Positions 1 to 8,496 of a DNA stretch of 43,420 nt are shown here, piece after piece. The translations under genes were made by a program, and so were the position numbers. The notes beneath the pieces were generated by a model. That model worked only from the letters and a program-made list of their open reading frames with translations. It searched no databases and was not told where the DNA came from. Numbering within the stretch: the stretch's first letter is position 1; each line of letters opens with the position of its first letter. The stretch is from Pseudomonadales bacterium (GTDB lineage: Bacteria > Pseudomonadota > Gammaproteobacteria > Pseudomonadales > Ketobacteraceae), in the NCBI GenBank assembly GCA_022361455.1, contig JAKSAW010000710.1, positions 1 through 43,420 of the forward strand, in the 5' to 3' direction.

Positions 1-2
1 AA

Positions 3-275
3 GCAAAAGAAGTGTTTTATTCCGCAATACCGCCTATGGGTAGGTTCCCGTCTTTGCCGCATCCGTTACGCTTTTATTTAGGGCGACGAGCTAGATTATT
101 TGATCGATTCTTGCAGCAACATGTTAGCGGCTTAAGCAATGCTACCTATATTGCTTACGATGGCGAGTTGCCTGCCAATGCTATTGCGGAAGATGGCTTC
201 CATCCCGGAGAACCAGCTTACGATGCATGGGCGATGAGAATTAATGAACTGCATGTAGAAAAACAAAGCGGGTAA
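3..275 (+). CDS. SGNH/GDSL-type esterase, C-terminal fragment
   Basis: This is the 3' end of a gene that begins before the window; the frame is open from the left edge, so the GTG at position 12 is probably internal. The visible 90 residues contain a proline-rich segment (IPPMGRFPSLPHPLRFYLG) and, near the end, DGFHPGEPAYDAWA. The latter has the Asp-x-x-His arrangement of the catalytic dyad in block V of SGNH hydrolases (known for the family). The catalytic Ser block would lie upstream, outside the window. Substrate unknown; such enzymes are usually esterases or lysophospholipases. A perfect-stem terminator follows immediately, so this is the last gene of its transcript. Confidence 0.7.
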   Translation, partial: AKEVFYSAIPPMGRFPSLPHPLRFYLGRRARLFDRFLQQHVSGLSNATYIAYDGELPANAIAEDGFHPGEPAYDAWAMRINELHVEKQSG

Positions 276-276
276 T

Positions 277-319
277 AAAAAAGCTCGCCAGTGCTAAAGA
301 ACAGCCAGCGAGCTTTTTA
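277..319. terminator. Bidirectional intrinsic terminator
   Basis: Perfect 11-bp stem: AAAAAGCTCGC at 278-288 pairs with GCGAGCTTTTT at 308-318, with a 19-nt loop. A-rich and T-rich ends serve both strands, so it can end both the hydrolase on the plus strand and the beta-propeller gene on the minus strand, whose stop lies 22 bp further on. Confidence 0.85.
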
Positions 320-340
320 CTATCACAGTCTCAAAAGAAT

Positions 341-1924
341 TTATTCTTGATCAACACTAAGTTGAACCGCACCAGATACTGTTCCAGTCCAGATGCCACC
401 GAAAGGACCAACTTGGGTGCTTGCATAGAAGCTATTGTGCAACGGCCAAATGGACATTGGGCGATAAAATACAGATTCACCGGTATCCCAATCCAAAGCT
501 TCTAGATTCCACACTTTCTTTCGTTGCCCAATACAATAAAACAAATTGCTAGCTTCACTCATGGTAGGGATACCGTTCGGGCAACTGATATCAGGATTTA
601 CCCAAGCGGTTGCTAGCGTACGAGTCTCGGGATCCCACTCAAATTTCTCCACACCATAAGGCGCATACTTTGGAGTGTTACTAAAGAAAACCACCCAAGC
701 ATTAATTAAATTTGAGATCAGTGGGTTTTCAGATTGGGCGATGTCGGAACCATAGTCGTTGCTAACAACCACGGCACCATAGCCACGTACCATCACCGAT
801 TGTTCCGAAGCAGAATAAGGCCTTTCTGGATCGCCATAATTAACAGGCACTTCTGCCGCTATACGAATATCTTTACCTGGTGCGATTGGCTGCCAACCCT
901 CAGGAAGTTCGTCGCGCCAGAATAACACTAAGTTAGTAATCGCTTGGCCATCAGTAATCACAACAAATTTATCTTGATCACCTACGCCCATAAGCGAAGG
1001 GGTTGAACCAGATCCTGCACCTAAACGACCGGGCACTTGTACATCTGCACCATTTTCATAGGTGGATGCCCAAGCGCCAGTGGCAGGATCTAGCGATAAC
1101 TCGCTACCGGTCCATTGTACTCGGTACATCTTTTCACTAGTGACGACATAGATGCCGCCATCTTCATCTACGGCGATGGAGTTAGAAACCTCTTCACCGG
1201 TTTCGCTTTCACCTAACCAGACATAGCGAAATTCGGAAAAGTCCCTTGAAACCACTGCGACCGTTCCGCGCTTGGTAGCGATAGCAATATAGCCATCGTA
1301 GGTCATGTTAATCCCTACAATTGGGTCTTCGTTCTCAGTGCCGCGCAGTGAATCAGCTGGTAGCTCGAAGGTTTGTGCTAATTGGATATCGGAGAAAGCA
1401 TCTCCGGCAACGGAGTCGGTATACGCATAGAGCTTGCCGCGGCCAGGCACATAGAAACGGTTGTCGCGATCTAAAATCGTATAGGCCCCGGTAATGGCGT
1501 TAGTTAGACTGATGCCATCGGGTTTGCGAATGCGGTCGATCCGGGGATTGCTGCCCTCTGGAGTTGCTTCCAGTTTGTAGATGTAGTCAATGCTTGAACC
1601 CCAGATAACGATGGTGCCATCTTCATAGGGCGCTGAATTGGCCAGGGTGATATTAACCAGGCCAGTGTTAGTGTATTTGGGGGCGTTGGTGGTTTCTCTT
1701 GCAGTAGGCCCTGGTAGAGGCGATGAGCCTTGTACGTAAGGCGTGCGGTGGGTCATGGGCCATGCAGAATCCGCAAGATAGGTGTTTCTGGGTGGTTCGT
1801 TCTCACTTACCTCAGCGGCGACGCTGTTTAAGCTGATGGGCGTGAGCAGGCATAAAGCCGCCACACTTGCTACCTTGGCGCGAACGCGCTGGCTAAATCT
1901 GTGTGAGGGATTGCTTGTTTTCAT
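341..1924 (-). CDS. Secreted beta-propeller-like protein of unknown function
   Basis: 527 residues. The N-terminus is a signal peptide: a basic region (HRFSQRVRAK) followed by VASVAALCLLTPISLNSVAA and probable cleavage after AEA/VAA near residue 37, so the protein is exported. The rest is rich in repeated beta-strand segments such as DRDNRFYVPGRGKLYAY, AVDEDGGIYVVTSEKMYRV and ITDGQAITNLVLFW, which resemble PQQ/SMP-30-like propeller blades; each blade carries a small acidic turn and a hydrophobic strand. I see no catalytic signature. There are two Cys residues near the C-terminus (SCPNGIP and FYCIGQ). It faces a divergent AraC-family regulator across 139 bp, which is its most likely regulator (inference). 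The exact ligand or enzyme activity is not recognisable. Confidence 0.75.
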   Translation of the reverse strand: MKTSNPSHRFSQRVRAKVASVAALCLLTPISLNSVAAEVSENEPPRNTYLADSAWPMTHRTPYVQGSSPLPGPTARETTNAPKYTNTGLVNITLANSAPYEDGTIVIWGSSIDYIYKLEATPEGSNPRIDRIRKPDGISLTNAITGAYTILDRDNRFYVPGRGKLYAYTDSVAGDAFSDIQLAQTFELPADSLRGTENEDPIVGINMTYDGYIAIATKRGTVAVVSRDFSEFRYVWLGESETGEEVSNSIAVDEDGGIYVVTSEKMYRVQWTGSELSLDPATGAWASTYENGADVQVPGRLGAGSGSTPSLMGVGDQDKFVVITDGQAITNLVLFWRDELPEGWQPIAPGKDIRIAAEVPVNYGDPERPYSASEQSVMVRGYGAVVVSNDYGSDIAQSENPLISNLINAWVVFFSNTPKYAPYGVEKFEWDPETRTLATAWVNPDISCPNGIPTMSEASNLFYCIGQRKKVWNLEALDWDTGESVFYRPMSIWPLHNSFYASTQVGPFGGIWTGTVSGAVQLSVDQE

Positions 1925-2028
1925 TGTTGTGGTCCGTCTTTGAGTCCGTTGTGATGAATTTTTGTTGTTGGTCAGTAATAAATCATACGGATTGAACTCA
2001 GAAAGGGTGTCCTCTCAGCGCCACTGTT

Positions 2029-2057
2029 TTACCAATTTACGACAAACATGCTATCTT
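2029..2057 (+). promoter_or_regulatory. Candidate promoter of the AraC-family gene
   Basis: TTACCA (2029-2034) and TATCTT (2052-2057) are separated by 17 bp. The predicted start of transcription falls at or within a base or two of the ATG at 2064, which would give a leaderless mRNA. Only a weak purine run (GGGG) precedes the ATG. Both hexamers are imperfect. Confidence 0.35.
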
Positions 2058-2063
2058 GCGGGG

Positions 2064-3065
2064 ATGAATCAAAACGCGACCACAATTGGTACCTGGGCCC
2101 ATGCGATTGCCAGAGCGCTCGATAGTTATGGGCTTGATGGCCTCAGCATCTGCCAGCAATTCAATATCGATACCCAGCGCTTAACGGATCCCAATTACCG
2201 TATTCCCGTTGCCACCATGACGCCTCTATGGCGAGAAGCAGTGAACGCATCTAGAGACTCCGCCTTTGGTTTGCGGGTTGCGGATAATGTCTCTCCCACC
2301 ACTTTTCATGCGCTTGGGTTTGCTGCGCTCGCAAGCCGTGATTTTCAGGATGTTGCCAAGATCATCATGAGCAACACAGATGTGATTAGTGAAGTTGCCC
2401 AAATTGGCATGGAGGTAAAGGGTCAATCTTTGTGGCTCATGGTGAATATTAAACCCGATAGTCCTGAAGTGAGTCATGAAGCTTTAGATGCCTTTATTGG
2501 CTCACTGATTCAAATGGGCCGAAAGTTTGTCGGGCTTGATGTGCCTATGGCTGAGTTATATCTACAGCGACCAAAGCCAGAAAATCATGTTGCCTTTGAC
2601 GAATTTTTTAAGGTGCCCATTTATTATGATCACCCGGTTAATGCTTTGGTTTGCCCTCTCTCGGTGATCAATACTTTAATGCCCAGTTACAATCCAGCGT
2701 TAATCGAAGCTAATGAAAAAGTGCTTCGTGAATATAAGGCCACTCAAAACCAAAGCCTAACGAATCGAATCATAACAGCCATTGAAGCGCTATTGCCCGA
2801 TGAGCCTGCGCAAGCCAAAGTGGCAGAGAGCTTAAACATGAGTGTCCGCAAGTTGCAACGTGCGTTGGAGGCGGAGCAAACAAATTACCAAGCCTTGTTA
2901 GATGACTATCGAAAACAAAAGGCGCTAGGAATGTTAGAGGAAGGTAAGCTGAGCTTAAAAATTATTGCCTTTGAGCTTGGCTTTTCGAATCAGAGTGCTT
3001 TCACCCGTGCTTTTAAACGTTGGACCGGTAACACGCCGAATCAATACTTAAAAAAGCCCAGTTAA
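2064..3065 (+). CDS. AraC-family regulator with arabinose-binding-type N-domain
   Basis: 333 residues from the ATG at 2064 (MNQNATTIGTW). An upstream in-frame TTG at 1962 exists, but its extra 34 residues look non-homologous and 333 aa is the usual family length. The N-terminal part (about 15-200: LDGLSICQQFNID, YRIPVATMTPLWREA, FHALGFAALAS) is the domain found in OruR/GbdR-like and arabinose-binding AraC proteins that sense small ligands. The C-terminal 100 residues form the double helix-turn-helix, with AKVAESLNMSVRKLQRAL in the first and IIAFELGFSNQSAFTRAFKRW, the AraC signature, in the second. It likely controls the divergent secreted protein gene, the conserved habit of this family; ligand unknown. 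Confidence 0.88.
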   Translation: MNQNATTIGTWAHAIARALDSYGLDGLSICQQFNIDTQRLTDPNYRIPVATMTPLWREAVNASRDSAFGLRVADNVSPTTFHALGFAALASRDFQDVAKIIMSNTDVISEVAQIGMEVKGQSLWLMVNIKPDSPEVSHEALDAFIGSLIQMGRKFVGLDVPMAELYLQRPKPENHVAFDEFFKVPIYYDHPVNALVCPLSVINTLMPSYNPALIEANEKVLREYKATQNQSLTNRIITAIEALLPDEPAQAKVAESLNMSVRKLQRALEAEQTNYQALLDDYRKQKALGMLEEGKLSLKIIAFELGFSNQSAFTRAFKRWTGNTPNQYLKKPS

Positions 3066-3099
3066 AACGCCCTAAATCTTTGCGTTGTAACTGGGCTTT
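3053..3099 (+). terminator. Terminator overlapping the end of the AraC gene
   Basis: AAAGCCCAGTT (3053-3063) pairs perfectly with AACTGGGCTTT (3089-3099). The left arm contains the last codons and the first base of the stop codon of the AraC-type gene. The stem ends in A/T runs on both sides, so it may also end the minus-strand lipoprotein transcript that stops at 3112. Confidence 0.75.
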
Positions 3100-3111
3100 G
3101 GATTTTATCGC

Positions 3112-3972
3112 TTATTGGCCTGTGGTTATTTCGATACCGGGCGATACGGTGTCGTCGATATGAGGCTCCGCACTTAAATTAAAATTGGAATCAACCCAGT
3201 AGAGCGAGGTTCTTAGAGACGATTTTAAATAGCGGAAGTCGCTCATGGACTGCGCATGAATGACTACGGTAGCGCGTTCGTTAACTATGCGCTTGCTGAT
3301 ACTATCCAGTTGCAAATTAATGTCTTGGCTTCGAGAAGCAATTTGATCTTGCTGTAACGCTAAGAAATTGGGATTGTTGATTTGTGGGTTAGGTTTAACA
3401 CTCACCACTTCTTCAACCTGCTCTTCAACTTTTGGTGGCTCCACAGGTTTTGGCTTGGCGGCTTCAGCAGCACGTGCTTTTTCCAACTGTTCTTTTTGAA
3501 TCACAATATCCAGTAGCTCAATGATTTCCTCTTCTTTCTTATCTAGCTTGGCAGAAGGAGTTTGCATACTACGGGCGGTATTGATGTAGCTGAGGGCTTT
3601 CTCAAGATCTTTGCGCGAAGGTTCCGTGCTCCGGGTAATGCGCTTTTCCGCAAGCAAAAGATAGCGATCGATAACCGCCAATTCGAAGCGTTTGATATCA
3701 GGATCTTTTGGCGACTGTTTGCGCAAGCGTTCGATCTTTTCGATGGCATTGTTGCCGCTGGGCTTGGAAAGCCGATTGCGCTTTAAATCGCTGCGAATAA
3801 GGTCTTTCAGAGTTGGCTGAGGCTTTTCTGCTTTGACTGGCTTTGGTTCTTCAGGTTTGGCTTCGGCCACTGGCTCTGCTTCCCCAGATCCCCAAAGCTC
3901 AGGCATTGATTTACAGCCCGCCAGTCCGAGCAGGAGTGTGATTGACATTAAAACGTTCAGAGCAGGCTTCAT
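3112..3972 (-). CDS. Putative outer-membrane lipoprotein, unknown function
   Basis: 286 residues. MKPALNVLMSITLLLGLAGC is a lipoprotein signal with lipobox LAGC (Cys20). The +2 residue is Lys rather than Asp, so Lol sorting to the outer membrane is expected. A Pro/Glu/Lys-rich linker (about 30-60) leads into a helical region with high charge (about 60-165: RLRKQSPKDPDIKRFELAVI, YINTARSMQ), then a second PKPVEPP-rich linker. A compact C-terminal domain follows (about 195-286: RATVVIHAQSMSDFRYLKSSL, LYWVDSNFNLS). I do not recognise the family. It starts 48 bp after znuB with a good AAGGA ribosome-binding site, so co-transcription with znuCB is plausible; a zinc role is not shown. Confidence 0.72.
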   Translation of the reverse strand: MKPALNVLMSITLLLGLAGCKSMPELWGSGEAEPVAEAKPEEPKPVKAEKPQPTLKDLIRSDLKRNRLSKPSGNNAIEKIERLRKQSPKDPDIKRFELAVIDRYLLLAEKRITRSTEPSRKDLEKALSYINTARSMQTPSAKLDKKEEEIIELLDIVIQKEQLEKARAAEAAKPKPVEPPKVEEQVEEVVSVKPNPQINNPNFLALQQDQIASRSQDINLQLDSISKRIVNERATVVIHAQSMSDFRYLKSSLRTSLYWVDSNFNLSAEPHIDDTVSPGIEITTGQ

Positions 3973-4020
3973 ACCCTATCCTTTTTCAACGGTTTAAGTT
4001 TTAGCTTAGACAACAATCGC

Positions 4021-4809
4021 TTATGTTGATTGTTTTAAGTGAGTTGCTGTAAATAATAAGCAAGCACATAGCACGATGCTAGGCCCAGTGGGCGTATCCC
4101 ATATAAAAGAGCTTAGCAAACCTGCGATGACCGCCAATACTCCAATAATTGAGGCCATTAATGCCATTTGTTCTGGCGTTTGAGCTAGGCGGCGAGCGCT
4201 TGCTGCTGGAATAATCATCATAGCGGTGATCAGTAGTGCGCCAACTACTTTCATGCCAATGGCCACCAGCAAAGCCAGCATGATTAGCAGTGCTAAGCGG
4301 ATTTTGTGAATAGGGATGCCTTCTGCTTGGGCGATTTCACTGCTGACAAGAGTGCTAAGTAAGTTATTCCATAGAAGCTTGAGGGCTATGCCTAAAATTA
4401 TGCAAATTGCAGCCACCCAAAGCACATCTTGGTAGTTTACGGATAGCAGATCCCCAAATAAAAATGCCATTAGATCTATGCGAACCGTGTCTAGCTGGCT
4501 TGCGATGACCAAGCCAGCTGCCAGTGTGCCGTGGGCAATAATACCTAACATGGCATCATTGGCTAACTTTCGCTGCTGCTGGCTCACACTCAAGACTAGA
4601 GCCACTGCGATCGTAATTGCCAAAACACCAATGACAGGATGGATTTGAAAGATTACCCCAAGGGTCATCCCTAATAATGCGGAGTGTGCCAGGGTGTCGC
4701 CAAAATAAGACATGCGCCCCCAAACGACAAAACTCCCCAACGGGCCACAAATGGCAGCTAACATCAGGCCAACGATTAAGGAAGGCAGGATAAGCTCAAT
4801 GATTTCCAT
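4021..4809 (-). CDS. znuB: Zinc ABC transporter permease ZnuB
   Basis: 262 residues from the ATG at 4809 (MEIIELILPS). A start 63 bp further upstream is possible but would lie deep inside znuC. The protein is almost entirely hydrophobic, with about seven to eight membrane helices (for example LIVGLMLAAICGPLGSFVVW and LALLIMLALLVAIGMKVVGA), as in the ABC-3 family of Zn/Mn permeases. The segment GRMSYFGDTLAHSALLG is the conserved family motif, and the cytoplasmic loop near EIAQAEGI should contact the ATPase. Its start overlaps the end of znuC by 14 bp, indicating translational coupling. It forms the inner-membrane channel that receives zinc from ZnuA. Confidence 0.93.
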   Translation of the reverse strand: MEIIELILPSLIVGLMLAAICGPLGSFVVWGRMSYFGDTLAHSALLGMTLGVIFQIHPVIGVLAITIAVALVLSVSQQQRKLANDAMLGIIAHGTLAAGLVIASQLDTVRIDLMAFLFGDLLSVNYQDVLWVAAICIILGIALKLLWNNLLSTLVSSEIAQAEGIPIHKIRLALLIMLALLVAIGMKVVGALLITAMMIIPAASARRLAQTPEQMALMASIIGVLAVIAGLLSSFIWDTPTGPSIVLCACLLFTATHLKQST

Positions 4810-5593
4810 GATCGCAGCCTTTGTGACTATTAGTTTGGTCTTGGCTTTTGTTGCCGACTGCGATGCCACCATCTAAGCGATGTTGATGATCGTGATGATG
4901 GGTATATATGGCGATATCTTTGCCTAATTCCGAACCGAAAAGAGCAAGATACTCAGGGTGCTGAGATACAGACTCGGGGGTGCCGGAGCAGCAGACATGT
5001 CGGTTTAAACAGATTACTTGGTCGGTTCCGGCCATCACAAAACTTAGATCATGGGAAACCATCAGAATAGCGCAGCCCCGCTTGTCTTTAATCTTTGAAA
5101 GTAACTGATACAGTTCCCGTTGGCCATGGAGGTCTACTCCTTGGGCCGGCTCGTCTAAAACCAGCAGGTTGGGCTCTCGCAACAGCGCTCTGGCTAACAG
5201 GACACGTTGAAGCTCACCCCCAGACAAGGTTTGGATCGCAGATCTTTGCAGGTGAGATGCTCCAACTTCTACCAATGCTTGTTCAATAGCATCTTGGTTC
5301 TTGTTGCCGGACATGGTTAAGAAACGTTGTACAGTTAGCGGTAAACTATTGTCGATATGCAAGCGCTGTGGCATATATCCGATTCGGCAGTGCTTCGCCT
5401 GGGTAATTTCGCCGCTAGTGGGCTTATGTTCCCCGATTAACAATTTTAAAAGTGTGGTTTTGCCCGCACCGTTGGGGCCAATCACAGTGATGATCTCGCC
5501 ATCAAGGAGTGTGAGATTGATTCCCGTGAGCAACACTTGTTTGTTGTGCTCTAAGCTTGCATCTGTGGCTTGTATTAACGGTGTGGTGGTCAT
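4796..5593 (-). CDS. znuC: Zinc ABC transporter ATP-binding protein ZnuC
   Basis: 265 residues. It has all ABC ATPase motifs: Walker A GPNGAGKTT (39-47), signature LSGGELQ (123-129), Walker B LLVLDEP (143-149) and the H-loop His181. The C-terminal tail is histidine-rich (THHHDHQH, 231-238, plus HKGCDHGNH at the end), as is common in zinc transporter ATPases, and may bind or sense zinc. It powers import through ZnuB. The gene is first of the minus-strand unit znuC-znuB-(lipoprotein) and diverges from znuA across 130 bp. Unlike the Pseudomonas arrangement, no zur lies next to it, and I cannot see a convincing Zur box in the shared promoter region. Confidence 0.94.
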   Translation of the reverse strand: MTTTPLIQATDASLEHNKQVLLTGINLTLLDGEIITVIGPNGAGKTTLLKLLIGEHKPTSGEITQAKHCRIGYMPQRLHIDNSLPLTVQRFLTMSGNKNQDAIEQALVEVGASHLQRSAIQTLSGGELQRVLLARALLREPNLLVLDEPAQGVDLHGQRELYQLLSKIKDKRGCAILMVSHDLSFVMAGTDQVICLNRHVCCSGTPESVSQHPEYLALFGSELGKDIAIYTHHHDHQHRLDGGIAVGNKSQDQTNSHKGCDHGNH

Positions 5594-5723
5594 GGCACAT
5601 GTAAGGATTGGTATTTAGGTGGCAAATTCTAACAGTAATTGTGTAGTCTCGCAGTGATTGGGGCACATTCCTTGCTTCAAACAAGAAACAAGTTAGTAGC
5701 AAAAAGGTGTAATTGATTTGAAC

Positions 5724-6665
5724 ATGTCTGCATTACGGTGGTTAATGGTGTCGGTTGTTTGCACCCTGATAACACTTCCCGCCAAGGCTGAGATCAATAA
5801 GTCTGAAATCGAGATATCTAAAATAGAGATAGTAGCAAGCATTAAACCGTTGGCGTTAATTGCAGCCGAAGTGCTGGAGTTGGTGCCCAATGCTAATGTG
5901 TCAGTGATTGTGGATCGCAATGCATCTCCCCATCAGTTCTCTTTAAGGCCTTCGCACGTGCAAAGCTTAATTAATGCTTCTGCGATACTGTGGTTGGGAG
6001 CGGACTTTGAGCCTTATTTGGAAAAAACACTGTCCAAAATTGGCCGCAGTGAATCCGCGATAACGGTGAACGCTGTGTCCGGTATCTTGCTTTTGGAAGC
6101 GCGATCAGTCGATCAAAAGCAGGCTGCGGAAGCTCACGAACATCATGGGCACCACCATGATCATAGCGGTACGGATGATCCTCATTTATGGTGGAGTTCT
6201 AGCAACGCCTTGTTGATAGCCCAAGCCTTGGCGGAACATTTAAAGAAACAGTTTCCTGACAACTGGGAACAAATAGACAAAGGTTTGCACAACCTAGAGC
6301 GTCGACTTGTTAGCTTCAAGTCTAAGGTGAAAGAAATCCCCGGGAAATCTAAGGCATCTTTTGTCATTTATCACGATAGCTTAAGTTACTTAGAGCATGA
6401 ATTAGGGCTGGCCTCGCAGCGGCGCGTAGCGGTATCACCAGAAGCAAAACCTTCCGTGCGAGATTTGCTGTCGCTAAAGATGATGATCGTTCGTGGAAAG
6501 GTGAATTGTATAGTCGTGGAACCAAATGCGAGCCAAAAGTTTATCCAAAAAGTGAATCCAGATAATCAAGCACGCGTGGTAATGATTGATCCCCTTGGTT
6601 GGGATGCAAAAGGCTATTCAGATTTTTGGCAGCGCGGTGTTAATGCGCTGCTAGATTGTAAATAG
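5724..6665 (+). CDS. znuA: Zinc ABC transporter periplasmic binding protein ZnuA
   Basis: 313 residues from the ATG at 5724; a TTG two codons upstream is a weaker alternative. Signal peptide: LRWLMVSVVCTLITLPAKA, cleaved near residue 22. Cluster A-I metal-binding folds are recognisable. Expected ligands are His70 (ASPHQF), His154 (DDPHLWW), His217 (IYHDSL) and Asp289 (MIDPLG). Between the first two lies the ZnuA-type histidine-rich loop EHHGHHHDHS (about 139-148), which distinguishes zinc binders from manganese binders. It captures periplasmic zinc for ZnuBC. Transcribed away from znuCB, so both units share a regulatory region. Confidence 0.93.
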   Translation: MSALRWLMVSVVCTLITLPAKAEINKSEIEISKIEIVASIKPLALIAAEVLELVPNANVSVIVDRNASPHQFSLRPSHVQSLINASAILWLGADFEPYLEKTLSKIGRSESAITVNAVSGILLLEARSVDQKQAAEAHEHHGHHHDHSGTDDPHLWWSSSNALLIAQALAEHLKKQFPDNWEQIDKGLHNLERRLVSFKSKVKEIPGKSKASFVIYHDSLSYLEHELGLASQRRVAVSPEAKPSVRDLLSLKMMIVRGKVNCIVVEPNASQKFIQKVNPDNQARVVMIDPLGWDAKGYSDFWQRGVNALLDCK

Positions 6666-6672
6666 AAAATAG

Positions 6673-6966
6673 TTACCAAGAAAAAAGTACCCACTCTGGT
6701 ACATGCATGCGATCGGCACTGTCACGTATAAAATCACCCGTGCCTTCTTTGTCCACCAAAAAGTAAGGCGTGCCGTTCTTGGGAATGACTTTGATGCCAT
6801 AAACACGGCCGTTTACTTGGTGAATCTCCATACGTTTTTTATTATCTTCAATAATCGTAACATCAGGCTCTTGGGAAATGGATGAGCCTTCTTGTGGTGG
6901 TTCTACTCGGGCTTGCCCGGCCAATGGCAGTGCCAGAAGCGCCAAAATAGCGATCAACTGTTTCAT
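6673..6966 (-). CDS. Small secreted DUF2782-family protein
   Basis: 97 residues from the ATG at 6966, chosen because AGAGGAAT lies just upstream and because MKQLIAILALLALPLAGQA is a clean signal peptide; the longer reading adds 20 unrelated residues. The mature part (VTIIEDNKKRMEIHQVNGRVYGIKV, then YFLVDKEGTGDFIR and the terminal HVPEWVLFSW) matches the DUF2782 family as I remember it; in Pseudomonas this gene sits beside polA. Function unknown, probably periplasmic. It converges with znuA, its stop lying 7 bp from that of znuA. Confidence 0.82.
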   Translation of the reverse strand: MKQLIAILALLALPLAGQARVEPPQEGSSISQEPDVTIIEDNKKRMEIHQVNGRVYGIKVIPKNGTPYFLVDKEGTGDFIRDSADRMHVPEWVLFSW

Positions 6967-7088
6967 AGGGATTCCTCTATACATTTCCGTAAGTGTATCT
7001 TGCCTCGGCTGGGGTAACAATTGCATTGTCAGCGATCATTAATAGGGTCGCTTTTTTTGACTAGAATAAAAACGTTAAGAGAGGGGAT

Positions 7089-8189
7089 ATGGGTACTGAT
7101 ATGAAGCAACCGATAAAGCAGGCATCCGAGATGGTAGAAAAGCAGCTATCGAGGGCGATGTTGCAGACGGTCCCTGTTGCGGCATTGGAAAAGGCCTTTG
7201 GTATTACTGAGCCTTTAACTGTGGATGGCAGGACCATGGATCCCTTGCTTAGAGTGGTCTGCGAAGCGAATAAAGCCAAGCCATCGGTTGAATCTTTTGG
7301 TGTCGAAAAGGGCCGCGAAGTTTATGAGAAAATCGTTGAGACTTTAGACTCCCCTTTCGCTAAGAATGTCATTAAGCGGGATCGAACCATCACCTTGGAT
7401 TCCGACCTAGAAGGTCCACGTGACATAAAAATTCGCATCTATGAAAAAGACCAAGCTCATGCGAAGCAGAAGCCGGTCATGGTGTTCTTTCATGGTGGCG
7501 GTTGGGTTGTGGGTAGTGTCGATAGCACCGATCGATTATGCGCCTTGTTTGCTGATGCATTAGATCATATTGTGGTGTCGGTGAACTATCGCTTAACACC
7601 AAATCACCCATTCCCAGCGGCGCAATATGATGCCGTTGATGCATTCACCTGGATACAAGCCAACGCCGCACATTTTGGTGGTGACTCCGACCGGGTTTAC
7701 ACCTGCGGTGATAGTGCTGGAGGTCAGCTTTCCACAGTCACGGCGCAGCAAACGACCCTTTTAGGCCGGCCTGCGCCTTGCTTGCAGGTGATGATTTATC
7801 CGGGAGTGGATTGTCACCATCGAGGTGAATCCCATCAAACCTTGGGAGAAGGTTACCTACTGACTCGTAGTATGCTGGATTGGTTCCGGGACACTTTTTT
7901 GCCTGATATCTCACAAAGAGATAATCCACTAGCTTCGCCAATTTATGCCGATGAGGCTCTACTAGCCAAGCTCCCACCGGCGATTCTTACCACCGCAGGC
8001 TTTGATCTCCTTAGAGATGACGGCGCAGCTTACGCTGAACGCTTAAAGCAAGCTGGTTGTGATACCACCTACATCGAATTCGATGCCCTTGCCCACGGTT
8101 ATGTGACCATGACAGGCGTGGTTCCAAGTGCTAAACAGGCAATTCTTGATACTGCTGAGCAAATTAAGCTCAAGCTTGCTAGTCTTTGA
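7089..8189 (+). CDS. HSL-family (class IV) alpha/beta hydrolase, carboxylesterase
   Basis: 366 residues. Oxyanion-hole motif HGGGW at 135-139, nucleophile elbow GDSAGG with Ser209, acid Asp306 in FDLLRDDG and base His336 in LAHGY make a complete catalytic triad of the hormone-sensitive-lipase family. The first 110 residues are a helical cap with a MDPLLRVVC segment typical of these esterases. No signal peptide, so cytoplasmic. It probably hydrolyses short-chain acyl esters; the natural substrate cannot be read from the sequence. The start ATG follows GAGAGGGGAT. It lies between the DUF2782 gene and the decarboxylase, where Pseudomonas has polA and DUF2782 adjacent, so this pair looks inserted. 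Confidence 0.9.
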   Translation: MGTDMKQPIKQASEMVEKQLSRAMLQTVPVAALEKAFGITEPLTVDGRTMDPLLRVVCEANKAKPSVESFGVEKGREVYEKIVETLDSPFAKNVIKRDRTITLDSDLEGPRDIKIRIYEKDQAHAKQKPVMVFFHGGGWVVGSVDSTDRLCALFADALDHIVVSVNYRLTPNHPFPAAQYDAVDAFTWIQANAAHFGGDSDRVYTCGDSAGGQLSTVTAQQTTLLGRPAPCLQVMIYPGVDCHHRGESHQTLGEGYLLTRSMLDWFRDTFLPDISQRDNPLASPIYADEALLAKLPPAILTTAGFDLLRDDGAAYAERLKQAGCDTTYIEFDALAHGYVTMTGVVPSAKQAILDTAEQIKLKLASL

Positions 8190-8496
8190 TTAAAGGGTAA
8201 ACAAAGCAGGGCGTTTAGTAACCCTCTTTGGCCCTTCGCTTTGTGAGTGCAATGTGAAATCTTGGCGACATCCAATAAAGCGCTGACTAGTAAGTCCTTG
8301 AAGTGGCTTTGTAAGTGTTTGATATATTGATATATTTTTCAGTTGTTCGACACACTGGCAAAAATATTACCCTCTTTTGTGACTTTATGGTTAAATGACG
8401 CGCCCTATTGGAAGCCTCTGTTCACATGTGTGTCACGATGTTATGGTGGTCAAACACCATTGATGACGCCAATCCAACACCCGTTAGGCGGCAGCC
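8190..8496. other. Intergenic region upstream of the decarboxylase gene
   Basis: 307 bp without a gene. It contains a direct repeat GATATATT GATATATT around 8322-8337, a palindrome CACATGTG near 8423 and a short inverted repeat ATGGTG (8443-8448)/CACCAT (8455-8460) 36 bp before the start codon. None is a convincing terminator. The last two could be operator sites for the decarboxylase gene, but the evidence is thin. A partial CAAAGC/GCTTTG pairing just after the esterase stop lacks a T-run. Confidence 0.4.

Noticed and set aside
5594..5723. Zur box in the znu divergent region
   Set aside because: No palindrome of the GTTATA-N-TATAAC type could be found by eye on either strand.
8443..8460. 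Hairpin ATGGTG/CACCAT as a terminator of the esterase gene
   Set aside because: Too far from the stop, short, and without a T-run; noted only as a possible operator.
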